From an uncultured Bacteroides sp. (lineage in GTDB: Bacteria; Bacteroidota; Bacteroidia; Bacteroidales; Bacteroidaceae): DNA of 55,159 nucleotides. The stretch spans positions 1 to 55,159 of the forward strand of contig CALUGY010000020.1 in the NCBI GenBank assembly GCA_944320295.1, given 5' to 3'. Shown piece by piece: positions 9,150-18,049 of this stretch. The position numbers and the translations under genes are program-made. The notes beneath the pieces are model-generated. The model had not been told where the DNA came from. It saw nothing but the letters and a program-made list of their open reading frames with translations, and searched no databases. Position 1 is the stretch's first letter. Every line of letters begins with the position of its first letter.

Positions 9150-10418
9150 ATGAAACTACTGGACTATATCAATTCCCTGTTGCTGTCGTGGGGCGTTTCG
9201 CCCTCGGCGGCGGGCGTGTTGGACGATGTCGCGGCATTCGTCTTGATTCTCCTGGTGGCCTTCCTGGCCGATGCCGTGTGCCGCCACTTCGTGTTGCGGG
9301 CGGTGGCGCATTTGGTGAAGCGCACCAAGGCCACATGGGACGACGTGGTGTTCGACCATCACGTCATGTCGCGCTTCAGCCTTATGGTGGTGCCCATCGT
9401 GGTGTATGTGCTGTTGCCGCTGGTGTTTCCCAATGCTTCGTCGGCTCCGCTCATGGCGTTTGTCATGCGCATCACGCTGGTGGGGTTGCTGCTTGCCTTC
9501 CTGGGTTTTGCCTCCGCGTTCCTGAAGGCAATCTATGCGGTGTACAGCGAGAAGGAGCACCTGAAGAACCGCCCGTTGAAAGGGCTGTTGCAGACATTGC
9601 TCGTGCTGCTGTGGTTCGTGGGCGTGATAGTGATTGTGGCTATTCTCCTGGGCAAGTCGCCCATAGCTTTGCTCACGGGTCTGGGTGCGTCGGCAGCCAT
9701 CTTGATGCTGGTGTTCAAGGACAGCATCATGGGTTTCGTGAGCGGCGTGCAGCTGTCGGCCAACGATATGCTGAAGGTAGGCGACTGGATCAAGATGCCC
9801 AAGTACGGGGCCGACGGCATCGTGACGGAGGTGACGCTGGCTACCGTAAAGGTGCGCAACTGGGACAACACGGTGACCACCATACCCCCATACATGTTGG
9901 TGAGCGACTCTTTCCAGAACTGGAACGCCATGCGCGAAAGCGAAGGCCGGCGCGTGAAGCGCAGCATCAACATAGACGTGAACAGCGTGTGCTTCTGCAC
10001 GCCGGACATGCTGGAGCGTTTCCGCCAGATAGACCTGCTGCGTGACTACATAGACGGCAAGGAGGCCGAACTTAGGGCTTGGCGCGAGGAGCACGGCCTT
10101 GCGCCCGACGACGCTTCGCCCAATGGCCCACGGCAGACGAACCTCGGCGTGTTCCGCGCCTATCTTACGGCCTATTTGTACAGTCTGCCCTATGTGAACC
10201 ACGATTTGCATTGCATGGTACGCCAGTTACAGCCCACGGCGCAGGGCATCCCTTTGGAGCTGTACTTCTTCTCCACGGTGAAGGACTGGGTGCCTTACGA
10301 AGGCATACAGTCCGACGTGTTCGACCACGTGCTGGCCATTGTCCCCGAGTTCGGCTTGCAGTTGTACCAGTCGCCCTCCGGACGCGATTTGGAACGCTTG
10401 CAAGCAGCTGATATATAA
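9150..10418 (+). CDS. MscS-family mechanosensitive ion channel
   Basis: The start at 9150 (MKLLDYINSLLLSWGV) gives 422 residues and places the ATG 17 bases after the kinase stop; a longer reading from 8997 would overlap the kinase and is unlikely. The segment LLTGLGASAAILMLVFKD (about 174-191) followed by SIMGFVSGVQL is the pore-lining TM3 of MscS channels, and VGDWIKMPKYGADGIVTEV (210-228) begins the beta domain. Four further hydrophobic segments precede TM3, as in the larger MscM/YbdG-like members. The channel would relieve turgor at the inner membrane. Coupling to a membrane kinase suggests, but does not show, regulation by phosphorylation. Confidence 0.93.
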   Translation: MKLLDYINSLLLSWGVSPSAAGVLDDVAAFVLILLVAFLADAVCRHFVLRAVAHLVKRTKATWDDVVFDHHVMSRFSLMVVPIVVYVLLPLVFPNASSAPLMAFVMRITLVGLLLAFLGFASAFLKAIYAVYSEKEHLKNRPLKGLLQTLLVLLWFVGVIVIVAILLGKSPIALLTGLGASAAILMLVFKDSIMGFVSGVQLSANDMLKVGDWIKMPKYGADGIVTEVTLATVKVRNWDNTVTTIPPYMLVSDSFQNWNAMRESEGRRVKRSINIDVNSVCFCTPDMLERFRQIDLLRDYIDGKEAELRAWREEHGLAPDDASPNGPRQTNLGVFRAYLTAYLYSLPYVNHDLHCMVRQLQPTAQGIPLELYFFSTVKDWVPYEGIQSDVFDHVLAIVPEFGLQLYQSPSGRDLERLQAADI

Positions 10419-10426
10419 GGCCCTTG

Positions 10427-10514
10427 TCCGCAACGTGTACGGAGCGCGGACGCAACGCGTTCGGAGCACGCTCGCAACATGTTCGGAGTACGCTCGCAAC
10501 GCGTTGCGCCCGCA
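10427..10514. repeat. 22-bp palindromic array C (four units)
   Basis: CAAC half-sites start at 10431, 10453, 10475 and 10497. Imperfect inverted flanks containing ATATAT lie on both sides (GATATATAAGGCCC before, CCCTATATATC after). Positions 10443-10500 are identical to 14933-14990 in array D. The array sits between convergent genes. Confidence 0.92.
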
Positions 10515-10544
10515 GACCCTATATATCATTCCGGAACGTAGCTT

Positions 10545-10592
10545 GCAATAAAAAATGAGGCCGCTTCCACAAACTTGTGGGAAGCAGCCTCA
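10545..10592 (-). terminator. rho-independent terminator of the receptor/lipoprotein operon
   Basis: Near-perfect hairpin of TGAGGC-GCTTCC-ACAA against TTGT-GGAAGC-GCCTCA (10556-10592). On the minus strand it is followed by a run of T (the A-rich stretch at 10550-10555 on the plus strand). It lies 27 bases after the lipoprotein stop. Confidence 0.85.
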
Positions 10593-10618
10593 CGCCTATG
10601 TTAAACCGATTGCTTATG

Positions 10619-11911
10619 TCATTCTGCCGCGCCTTCGCAAGAGATGTCGCTGGCGAGGCTTACGTAGTTCAGCACCGAAGTGCCGTCTGCCAACGCTTCT
10701 TCTGTCTCTGCGGTTTCGGTAGAGAGGCATTTCTCTTTGCCCATGATCAGCGCGTTGTAGAGAGATACCTGCGTGCCGGCGCGGAGGCGTACGCCACGTG
10801 TGCTTTCGTCGCTGTTGTTGCCTATCAAGGTCACGTTGGCCAGCACGGGGTGCGACACGGGGGTGATGGCAAAGTTGTCGCCGTTGTTGTCGCATTCCAT
10901 CAGACAATCGCAGTCGTAGCCCACGGTGGATTGTGCCTCTTGGTAGGCCACGAGGAACTGACCCTTGCCGTTCCAGCCTTCCGTCCAGTCGAACGAGTCG
11001 TCGCTGCAGCTGGCAACCATCATGTACTTCACGTTCACACTTCCGCCAAAGAACTCGAAGCCGTCGTCAGAGCCTTTGAATGCCTGGCAGTATTCCACCG
11101 TCGTGCCGTTGCCCACACCGTAGAACGAGATGCCGTTCGACTCCTTCTCTTCCGTGAAAGAGTAGCCCGTGTACTCCAGACGGATGTAGCGCAGCGTTCC
11201 CGAGTTGTCGTCCTCGATGTTGCCGCCGTATGCGGCATCGCCTATCTCCGATTTGCCGCTTCCGGCATTGGTGTGCGCACGTCCGCAGATGTGTATTCCG
11301 CCCCATGCGCCCGGCTCTGTCACGTTGGCCGTCATCACGATGGGTTTCTCGGCGGTACCTTCAGCCATGATTTTTCCACCCTGTTCCACGAGGATGTAGG
11401 TGGCACCCTCCACGTTGGCGGCATCGGCCACGATGGTCACGCCCGGCTCTATGGTCAGCGTGGCGCCGCTTTTCACCACATACGCGCCGCTCAGCATGTA
11501 TTTCGTGTCGGCGGCCAGCGTCTTGTCGGCTGTCAGGTCGCCTTGCAAGGTCTCGGCGGCAGGCTGGTCGGCCTTGTTGTCCCCTCCGTCTCCGTTAAGC
11601 AGGGTCCATCCGGCTGTCCAGTCGTTATCGGCCTGCACGGCTCCGCGGTAAGCGGCCGCGCTGAAAAAGTTGTCTATGGACGCCACGTCTGCACCGCCGT
11701 CCACTACGCCCACGTAGGTGTTCGTAAAGCTGAAGCTCTGGTTGATGGCGTTGTGGTTATCCTCTGCGAGGAACAGCTCCGACGAGTAACCGTCCGTTGT
11801 GGGAGGAGTGGGAGGAGGAGGCGTGGGGCCGTCGTCGTCGCTACATGCAGTAAACAAGGCCGTGGCCGCGATGGCTGCCATCGAAATGAATTTCAAGTTC
11901 GTTGTTTTCAT
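10619..11911 (-). CDS. surface lipoprotein with predicted right-handed beta-helix
   Basis: This 430-residue protein starts with a lipoprotein signal (MKTTNLKFISMAAIAATALFTAC, the C in a typical lipobox) followed by a SDDD stretch and a proline/threonine linker, a pattern of surface-exported Bacteroidota lipoproteins. The rest contains turn-rich repeats such as GATLTIEPGVTIVA, GGIHICGRAHTN and VEYCQAFKGSDDGFEFFGGSVNVKY, typical of a parallel beta-helix. Database entries of this type are often mislabelled multidrug transporters; nothing here supports transport through a membrane. The gene follows the TonB-dependent receptor by 55 bases and shares its terminator, so it is probably the surface partner of that receptor in place of a SusD-like protein. 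Confidence 0.82.
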   Translation of the reverse strand: MKTTNLKFISMAAIAATALFTACSDDDGPTPPPPTPPTTDGYSSELFLAEDNHNAINQSFSFTNTYVGVVDGGADVASIDNFFSAAAYRGAVQADNDWTAGWTLLNGDGGDNKADQPAAETLQGDLTADKTLAADTKYMLSGAYVVKSGATLTIEPGVTIVADAANVEGATYILVEQGGKIMAEGTAEKPIVMTANVTEPGAWGGIHICGRAHTNAGSGKSEIGDAAYGGNIEDDNSGTLRYIRLEYTGYSFTEEKESNGISFYGVGNGTTVEYCQAFKGSDDGFEFFGGSVNVKYMMVASCSDDSFDWTEGWNGKGQFLVAYQEAQSTVGYDCDCLMECDNNGDNFAITPVSHPVLANVTLIGNNSDESTRGVRLRAGTQVSLYNALIMGKEKCLSTETAETEEALADGTSVLNYVSLASDISCEGAAE

Positions 11912-11966
11912 ACTTCTTGTTTGTTTAAAATGGGTTTATGTTTAGGTTTATGTTCGCTTGGTTGGG

Positions 11967-14669
11967 TTATAACGTGTAGCTGAAGCCTATCTCGAAGCCT
12001 GTGCCGCGTTTGTAGCGTTCCACTTCCAGCTTCCTTCCGTCGCGGGTCTCTTGCTTGAAGACGATGTCGCGGTTCAGCAGGTCGGTCACTTGCAGTTTCA
12101 GGCTGAAGTGTTCGGTCAGGCGGCAGTTGGCCGTGAAGTCCAGCGTGTGCACGGCTTCCTGCATCTCGTCTCCCAGTCCGGAGATACCCACCGCGTGTAT
12201 TCGCGGCCCCTGCAGGTTGTATAGCAGGGTGGCGGTGAGCTGCATATCGTTCCGGAAGATGGGGGCATAGCTGATGTCCGCGTTGAGCAGGTAGGGCGAT
12301 GCCCCTTGCAGCGAGCGTTCCATGTTGGTGTATACGCCTCCCTCCGGAAGCTTCACGTTGGTATACATGTACGAGCCGTTGACGCCTGCGCGGAAGTTCC
12401 GGAACAACTCGCGGCGAAACTCTACTTCTACTCCGGCGGCCATGCCTGTTTCCGCGTTTTGGAACGAGTGCTCGGCCGAACCGCCCGACAAGGTCTGTGT
12501 CCGTTCTATGGGAGACTCCAGCACCTTGGCATAGCCGGTTATGGCAAACATGTTGGAAGGGTTGTTCTTTTCGAATCGCTCGTACCTCAGGTCTATGTTG
12601 TAGTTGTAGCCGTTCTTCAATTCGGCGTTACCGCGTATCTGTGCCGCACCGTACGACTCTTGGTAAAGAAAGGGAGCCATCTCTATGAACGACGGACGTG
12701 TGACGGTGCGCGACAGGGAGAAGCGCAGGCTGTTGGCATCGTTCACGCTGTATTTCAGATTGAGCGCAGGGAAGAAATCGTGCTTGTTCAGCTCGTTGCG
12801 CATGGCATGTCCGCCGTCATCGGCGTAGTTTACCCATTGCTGGCTGCGTTCGTAGCGCAGGCCCGCGCTGACCAAGAAGTTGTCTGCGGGATAATATTCA
12901 GCCTCCACAAACGCGGCATAGATGCTGTGCCCGGCTTGGTACTGGTCTTTGGGCTGCTGGTCGCGGACGATGCCTATGCTACCGTTGGCCACGTTGGTAA
13001 AGTTCATGAAGTCGCTGGTGACGTAGCCGTCGGTGATGTCGGGATTTATGTCGTCCAGGTCGTAGTAGAAGCGCGTGGAGCGGAAGTCGCGCTCCTTGTC
13101 CTTGTACGTGGCACCGAAGCGTAGGAGGTTTTGTTCGCCGAAGCGGTAGGTGGCGCGCATGTCGGCCACCCACTCGTCTTCGTCGAGGGTACCGAAGTAG
13201 CGCATGGTCTCTTGGCTGTTCAGGCGGAAGAGGCGCATCTCGTCGCCCACGTGGCGGAACATGATTTGCCTGCGGTCTGGTTCGTTGCTGCTTGTCTTGC
13301 TATACGAGCCGCTCCAGCTCAGTTGCCATTGCGCACCGAGTTCGTGATACCCGTTCATTTGGTGGTTTTGCAAAGTATAGATATGTGTCACGTTGTGGTT
13401 TCCGGTAAGGGGCACGCGTTCTTCGTCCTCGCCGCTGCGGCGCATGTAGGTGTCTACGGCGTTGCGGGTGTAGAAGAAGGTGTAGCCCACGCGGTCGTGC
13501 TGGCGGAGGGTCAGGCCCAAGCTGCCGAGGCCCGCAATCTTCAGCTCGTCGGTATAGCTGTCGTAGTTGAACAGGCTTCGGGTTGTGCCGCCCGCCTCGA
13601 TGGTGCGTACATAGCCGTCGTCTATGCGCTGCTGTTCGTTGCCGGCACTCAGGGCGGCGAGCAGGCTGAGCTGTTGGTTGCCTACCTGCCAGTTTTTGCC
13701 GGCGGCCATGCTGCCGCTGAACTCGGGAAGGCTGTTGCCTTTCGTCACGTCGAAGTTTGTCTTGAAAGGATTCTGCGTGGTGATTTGCTCCACGAACTCG
13801 GGGCGGCTCATGTTTATGAACTGCTTGTCGATGCCCGGGTTGCGGAAAAGCGAGTGCGCACGGTCCATTCTGTAGAAGTCGTTGAAGAGTGTGTTGAACT
13901 GGCCGCCCAAGCTCAGGTTTACGTTGAAGAAGTCCTGTCCGGTGTTCTCTTTGGTGCTGATGTCGATGTGCGCACCGCTATAGTCGGCAAAGCTTCCAGC
14001 CTCGTACACCTTGCTCACGGTAATGTTGCGCACGGTGGAGGCGGGGAAGAGGTCGAGGGGGATAAGCTTGTTGTCGGGATTGGGCGATGCGATGGGCAGC
14101 CCGTTGAGGGTGGTGGTGCTGTAGCGGTCGCCAAGTCCGCGCACGATGAGTTGCCCCGCGCTGGCAATGGAGATGCCTGTTATCTTTTTCACCCCTTCCT
14201 GCACGTTGCTGATTCCCTTCAGGCTCATCTCTTTCGCGCCCAGGTTTTCGATGGCAAGCGTGGCCTTCTGGCGTTCCAGTTGCAGGGCGCGTTCGCCTTC
14301 AAGGTTTTTCTTTGCCACGACGGACACTTCGCCCAGGGTTTGTGCGTCGGACACCATTTCGAAGTTCAGTTCTAATGCGTCGCTTCCTACTTTCACATTT
14401 TCCATTATGATGTCCGTGTAACCCACATAACGGACGGTGAGGGTGTAAACGCCGCGTCCCACTTCGAGGGCATAGTGCCCGTCTATGTCTGCCACCGCTC
14501 CCAACGTGGTGCCTTCCACCTGCACGGTGGCTCCGGTCAGCGGTTCTTTGGTCTGTTTGTCGATGATGGTGCCCCGGATAGTTCCCGCCAATGCGGTCAT
14601 GCAGGCCAAGGCGAGGAAAAGGAGAAGGAATAAGATTCTTCCTAGGTCTAAACTAACTTTAGTACTCAT
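11967..14669 (-). CDS. TonB-dependent outer-membrane receptor with carboxypeptidase-like N-terminal domain
   Basis: The 900-residue form starting at 14669 begins with the signal peptide MSTKVSLDLGRILFLLLFLA; an upstream ATG at 14741 would put 24 unlikely residues before it. Next comes a carboxypeptidase-regulatory-like beta sandwich (GTIRGTIIDKQTKEPLTGAT to about residue 100), then a plug (KKITGISIASAGQLIVRGLG, LNGLPIASP) and a 22-strand-type barrel ending in the aromatic sequence TGFEIGFSYTL. It should take up a ligand through the outer membrane with TonB energy. The absence of a SusD partner and of carbohydrate enzymes nearby argues against a standard glycan locus; the ligand is unknown. 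A weak -7-like CATCTTTG lies about 30 bases upstream on the minus strand. Confidence 0.92.
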   Translation of the reverse strand: MSTKVSLDLGRILFLLLFLALACMTALAGTIRGTIIDKQTKEPLTGATVQVEGTTLGAVADIDGHYALEVGRGVYTLTVRYVGYTDIIMENVKVGSDALELNFEMVSDAQTLGEVSVVAKKNLEGERALQLERQKATLAIENLGAKEMSLKGISNVQEGVKKITGISIASAGQLIVRGLGDRYSTTTLNGLPIASPNPDNKLIPLDLFPASTVRNITVSKVYEAGSFADYSGAHIDISTKENTGQDFFNVNLSLGGQFNTLFNDFYRMDRAHSLFRNPGIDKQFINMSRPEFVEQITTQNPFKTNFDVTKGNSLPEFSGSMAAGKNWQVGNQQLSLLAALSAGNEQQRIDDGYVRTIEAGGTTRSLFNYDSYTDELKIAGLGSLGLTLRQHDRVGYTFFYTRNAVDTYMRRSGEDEERVPLTGNHNVTHIYTLQNHQMNGYHELGAQWQLSWSGSYSKTSSNEPDRRQIMFRHVGDEMRLFRLNSQETMRYFGTLDEDEWVADMRATYRFGEQNLLRFGATYKDKERDFRSTRFYYDLDDINPDITDGYVTSDFMNFTNVANGSIGIVRDQQPKDQYQAGHSIYAAFVEAEYYPADNFLVSAGLRYERSQQWVNYADDGGHAMRNELNKHDFFPALNLKYSVNDANSLRFSLSRTVTRPSFIEMAPFLYQESYGAAQIRGNAELKNGYNYNIDLRYERFEKNNPSNMFAITGYAKVLESPIERTQTLSGGSAEHSFQNAETGMAAGVEVEFRRELFRNFRAGVNGSYMYTNVKLPEGGVYTNMERSLQGASPYLLNADISYAPIFRNDMQLTATLLYNLQGPRIHAVGISGLGDEMQEAVHTLDFTANCRLTEHFSLKLQVTDLLNRDIVFKQETRDGRKLEVERYKRGTGFEIGFSYTL

Positions 14670-14916
14670 CTTTGTTTCATTCGCTTTTAAATTCCGCTGC
14701 AAAGATGAGGCTATCGTGTTACATGGGTGATACGCGGGCAATACGTTGTGCTTGCATTTTCATTTCGGCCAGATTACAATCTTGTAGGGACGGGGTGGGG
14801 CGGATGGGTAGCCTCGTGTGGCAATCCTGGTGTCATAAGCGCTGTTTTTCAATGTAATATCTCGCGTCTGAATGTGCAGAGGATTCCCTATTTTTGCGGT
14901 GTATGTCGCGCTTCTG

Positions 14917-15004
14917 GGCGCAACGCGTTGGAAGCGCGGACGCAACGCGTTCGGAGCACGCTCGCAACATGTTCGGAGTACGCTCGCAACATGTACGGCC
15001 CGGA
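14917..15004. repeat. 22-bp palindromic array D (four units)
   Basis: CAAC half-sites start at 14921, 14943, 14965 and 14987. The middle 58 bases are identical to array C. It lies in the 424-base gap between nuoN (its 3' end) and the receptor gene (its 5' end). Besides the terminator at 15021 the gap holds a TATTTTTG motif at 14889-14896 and no gene that I can support. Confidence 0.92.
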
Positions 15005-15020
15005 GCGCTTGTTTGCGGGC

Positions 15021-15062
15021 ATAAAAAACGCACGCATGGATGTCTTGGAACCCATGCGTGCG
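15021..15062 (-). terminator. rho-independent terminator of the nuo operon
   Basis: CGCACGCATGG (15029-15039) pairs with CCATGCGTGCG (15052-15062). On the minus strand the hairpin is followed by TTTTTTAT. It lies 32 bases beyond the nuoN stop and closes the operon. Confidence 0.88.
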
Positions 15063-15093
15063 GAATGGTGAATCCTTATGCCCGGCTGTCTTT

Positions 15094-16533
15094 TTACAGG
15101 CCGAAGGAGAATTTGTCGATGCTTTGGTACACCACGCTGGCAATGCTCAGCACCACGATGCCCAGCGTGCAGATGGCAAGGCTGGCACGGGTGTAGTTGT
15201 CGCTGCGGAAGGCGGCGATGGGCTCGTCGCTCTTGTTGATGTACATGGCCTTTACCACACGGAGGTAGTAGTAGAGGGAAAGCACCGTGTTGACCAGCGC
15301 AATGAACACCAGCAGGTGGAAGCCGCTTTGGAAGGCGGCGGCGAAGATGAAGAACTTCGAGAAGAAGCCCGCAAAGGGCGGGATGCCTGCCAGCGAGAAC
15401 AGGGCCAGCGTCATGAGGAACGCCAGGCGCGGGTTGGTGGAGTAGAGGCCGTTGTATTCGTCCAACGTCACCTTATGCGTGCGCAACGCCACGATGTTGA
15501 TGACCGTAAACGCGCCGAGGTTGGCGAACAGGTAGATGAGGACGTAGTAGATGAGCGACGTCATACCCTGTGGCGTTCCGGCTATGACACCCAACATGAT
15601 GTAGCCCGCCTGCGAGATGCTGGAGAAGGCCATCAGCCTTTTCAGATTCTGCTGTCGAAGCGCGAAGAGGTTGGCCAGCGTGATGGAAGCGATGATGACC
15701 CAATAGAGCACCGTCTGCCACGCGTCCACCATCGGGGCGAACACCTTGAACAGCACCACCATGAGCACGAATGCGGCCGAGCCCTTGGAGACGACGCTGA
15801 GGTATGCGGTAACTGTGGACGGAGCACCCTCGTACACATCGGCCGTCCAAAGGTGGAAGGGCACGAGCGATATCTTGAATCCCATTCCGGCAAAGAAGAA
15901 CACGAACGCCATGACCTGCAACGCGCTGCCGTCCATGCGGGCGGGCAGGTCGGAAAAGTAGAGCGTCCCCGTGGTGCCGTATATCATGGAAAGCCCGAAC
16001 AGCAGCAATCCGCTGGAGAACAAGGCTGTCAATATGTACTTAGCCCCCGCCTCGGCCGAGTGGTGGCGGTATTTGTCGAAAGCCACGAGCGCGGCCATCG
16101 GCACGCTGGCCATCTCTAAGCCGATGAAGAACATGAGGAAGTGCCCGGCCGAAATCATGAAGTACATGCCCAGCAACGTAGAGAGAGTGAGAAAGTAGAA
16201 CTCTCCCTGCTTGACCAGCGCATCCTCGCGGCGCATCCACTCGTGTGCCATGAGGAACACGATGATGGTGCCGATGGACAGGACGGACTTCACGATGTGT
16301 TGTGCAGGTGTGTTGAGGTACATACCCCCGAACGCTTCGGCCACAGGCCCCGGTATGGCGGTGATGACCGTATGTATGACGAGCAACGCCACCGGCAGCA
16401 TGGTGTTGAGTACCGGCTTGCCGTCGCGCTTGTGCGCGTCGGGGCTCATGAAAAGGTCGGCAACGAAGAGGATGAGGATGACGGCTATGAGCGACAGCTC
16501 CTCTTTCATCATTAAGAATTGACTGTAATCCAT
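15094..16533 (-). CDS. nuoN: NADH-quinone oxidoreductase subunit N
   Basis: A 479-residue antiporter-like membrane subunit of complex I. The last gene of the operon, as in other Bacteroidales. Conserved pieces include the quinone-oxidoreductase family segments around [21 protein letters not shown] (in part), [18 protein letters not shown] and [16 protein letters not shown], with about 13-14 hydrophobic segments. The lysine/histidine pattern in [11 protein letters not shown] marks the proton channel. It follows nuoM after 23 bases and is followed by the terminator at 15021. Confidence 0.96.
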   Translation of the reverse strand: MDYSQFLMMKEELSLIAVILILFVADLFMSPDAHKRDGKPVLNTMLPVALLVIHTVITAIPGPVAEAFGGMYLNTPAQHIVKSVLSIGTIIVFLMAHEWMRREDALVKQGEFYFLTLSTLLGMYFMISAGHFLMFFIGLEMASVPMAALVAFDKYRHHSAEAGAKYILTALFSSGLLLFGLSMIYGTTGTLYFSDLPARMDGSALQVMAFVFFFAGMGFKISLVPFHLWTADVYEGAPSTVTAYLSVVSKGSAAFVLMVVLFKVFAPMVDAWQTVLYWVIIASITLANLFALRQQNLKRLMAFSSISQAGYIMLGVIAGTPQGMTSLIYYVLIYLFANLGAFTVINIVALRTHKVTLDEYNGLYSTNPRLAFLMTLALFSLAGIPPFAGFFSKFFIFAAAFQSGFHLLVFIALVNTVLSLYYYLRVVKAMYINKSDEPIAAFRSDNYTRASLAICTLGIVVLSIASVVYQSIDKFSFGL

Positions 16534-16556
16534 ATATCGTTCAAACGTTTATTCGG

Positions 16557-18035
16557 TTAAAAGACATTCACAATGGGTAGCACGCTTTCGCCTATCATGC
16601 CGCTTATCCACCACGGTGCCATGCCCAGCGCGGCCACGCAGACTATGAGGATGATGACGGCGGTGCGCTCGTCCCACGTGGCATCGGTCAGCGTCAAGTG
16701 GTGCTTGTTGGTGCACGTGCCGTAGAGTATCTTGCCCACCAGCCGCAGGATGTACACCGCCGTGATGACAATGGACGTGCAGGCTATGATGGTCCACACG
16801 CGGTGGAACGTGTCGGCATGTTGGAACGCGCCGTTGAATATGGTCATCTCGGCCACGAAGCCGCTCAGTCCCGGCAGGCCGAGGTTGGCCAGACCGGCTA
16901 TGACGTAGCACACGGACAGGAAGGGCATAATCTTCATCAGCCCGTTCAACTCACGCACGTCGCGGGTGTGGGTACGTCCGTATATCATGCCTATGAGGGC
17001 GAAGAACAGGGCGGTCATCAGGCCGTGGCTCAGCATTTGGAGCACCGCGCCCGTGCAGGCCGTCTGGTTCATCATCAGCAGGGCGAAGAGCACCAGTCCG
17101 CAATGGCTCACGGACGAGTAGGCGTTGATGTATTTCAAGTCGGTCTGCACGCAGGCCGAGAAGGCGCCGTAGACCACGGAGATGCCCGTCAGCACGATGA
17201 ATATCCAGGCAAGTTCGTTGGCGGCTTCGGGCATGAGGTACATGGCAATGCGGAAGCAGCCGTAGCCTCCCAACTTCATCAGCACGCCGGCATGGAGCAT
17301 GGATACCGCCGTGGGCGCCGAGGCATGGCCGTCGGGGCTCCATGTGTGGAAGGGGAACAAGGCACCCAGTACGCCGAATCCCAGGAACGTGAGCGGGAAC
17401 CAGATACGTTGCTGCTCGATGGGGATGTTGTGCAGTCCGGCTATCTCCAGCAAGTTCATCGTGGTGGCGCCGTTACCGTAGTAGATGCCCAGTATGCCGA
17501 TGAGCAGGAACGCCGAGCCGCCCATGAGCATCAGCGTGAGCTTCATGGCGGAGTATTCCTTGCGCCCGCTGCCCCACACGCCGATGAGCAGGTACATGGG
17601 GATGAGGGCCACTTCGTAGAACATGAACATGGTGAACAGGTCCGTGGAGATGAAGAAGCCGAACACGCCCATGGACAGCAGCGTGAACCACAGGAAGTAT
17701 TCCTTCGTCAGCGGCTGCAGCCTCCACGAGGCAAAGGTGCCCGTGAACACGATGATGGCCGACAGTAGCAGCATGGCCACCGATATGCCGTCCACACCCA
17801 CGGAATAGTGTATGTTGAGCGCGGGGTACCATGCCACGTCGGCACAGAACAGCATTTCGCCCGTGGCGCCGCCTTGGCGGGCATGGATGTACATGACCGT
17901 CAGCACCACCGACAAGGCCAGCAGGGCCGAGGCACCGGCCACCATCACTCCCCGCACCTGGGCCAGGTTGCGGCTCAGCCACAGGCCGAGCAACATCAGC
18001 AAGGGAATCAGTACAAATAAGCTGAGAAAGTTCAT
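16557..18035 (-). CDS. nuoM: NADH-quinone oxidoreductase subunit M
   Basis: A 492-residue antiporter-like membrane subunit of complex I. FYEVALIPMYLLIGVWG contains the conserved glutamate of TM5; FHTWSPDGHASAPTAVSM and YSSVSHCGLVLFAL are the usual mid-protein motifs. Some relatives have LPDAH where this protein has SPDGH. About 14 hydrophobic segments are visible. It begins 14 bases after the nuoL stop and shares the transcript; it would pump a proton per turnover in the distal membrane arm. Confidence 0.96.
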   Translation of the reverse strand: MNFLSLFVLIPLLMLLGLWLSRNLAQVRGVMVAGASALLALSVVLTVMYIHARQGGATGEMLFCADVAWYPALNIHYSVGVDGISVAMLLLSAIIVFTGTFASWRLQPLTKEYFLWFTLLSMGVFGFFISTDLFTMFMFYEVALIPMYLLIGVWGSGRKEYSAMKLTLMLMGGSAFLLIGILGIYYGNGATTMNLLEIAGLHNIPIEQQRIWFPLTFLGFGVLGALFPFHTWSPDGHASAPTAVSMLHAGVLMKLGGYGCFRIAMYLMPEAANELAWIFIVLTGISVVYGAFSACVQTDLKYINAYSSVSHCGLVLFALLMMNQTACTGAVLQMLSHGLMTALFFALIGMIYGRTHTRDVRELNGLMKIMPFLSVCYVIAGLANLGLPGLSGFVAEMTIFNGAFQHADTFHRVWTIIACTSIVITAVYILRLVGKILYGTCTNKHHLTLTDATWDERTAVIILIVCVAALGMAPWWISGMIGESVLPIVNVF

Positions 18036-18049
18036 ATCTTTAGTCTATA

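Noticed and set aside
3059-15004. 22-bp arrays as CRISPR arrays
   Set aside because: Units follow each other with only about four linker bases, there are no unique spacers, and no cas genes are present.
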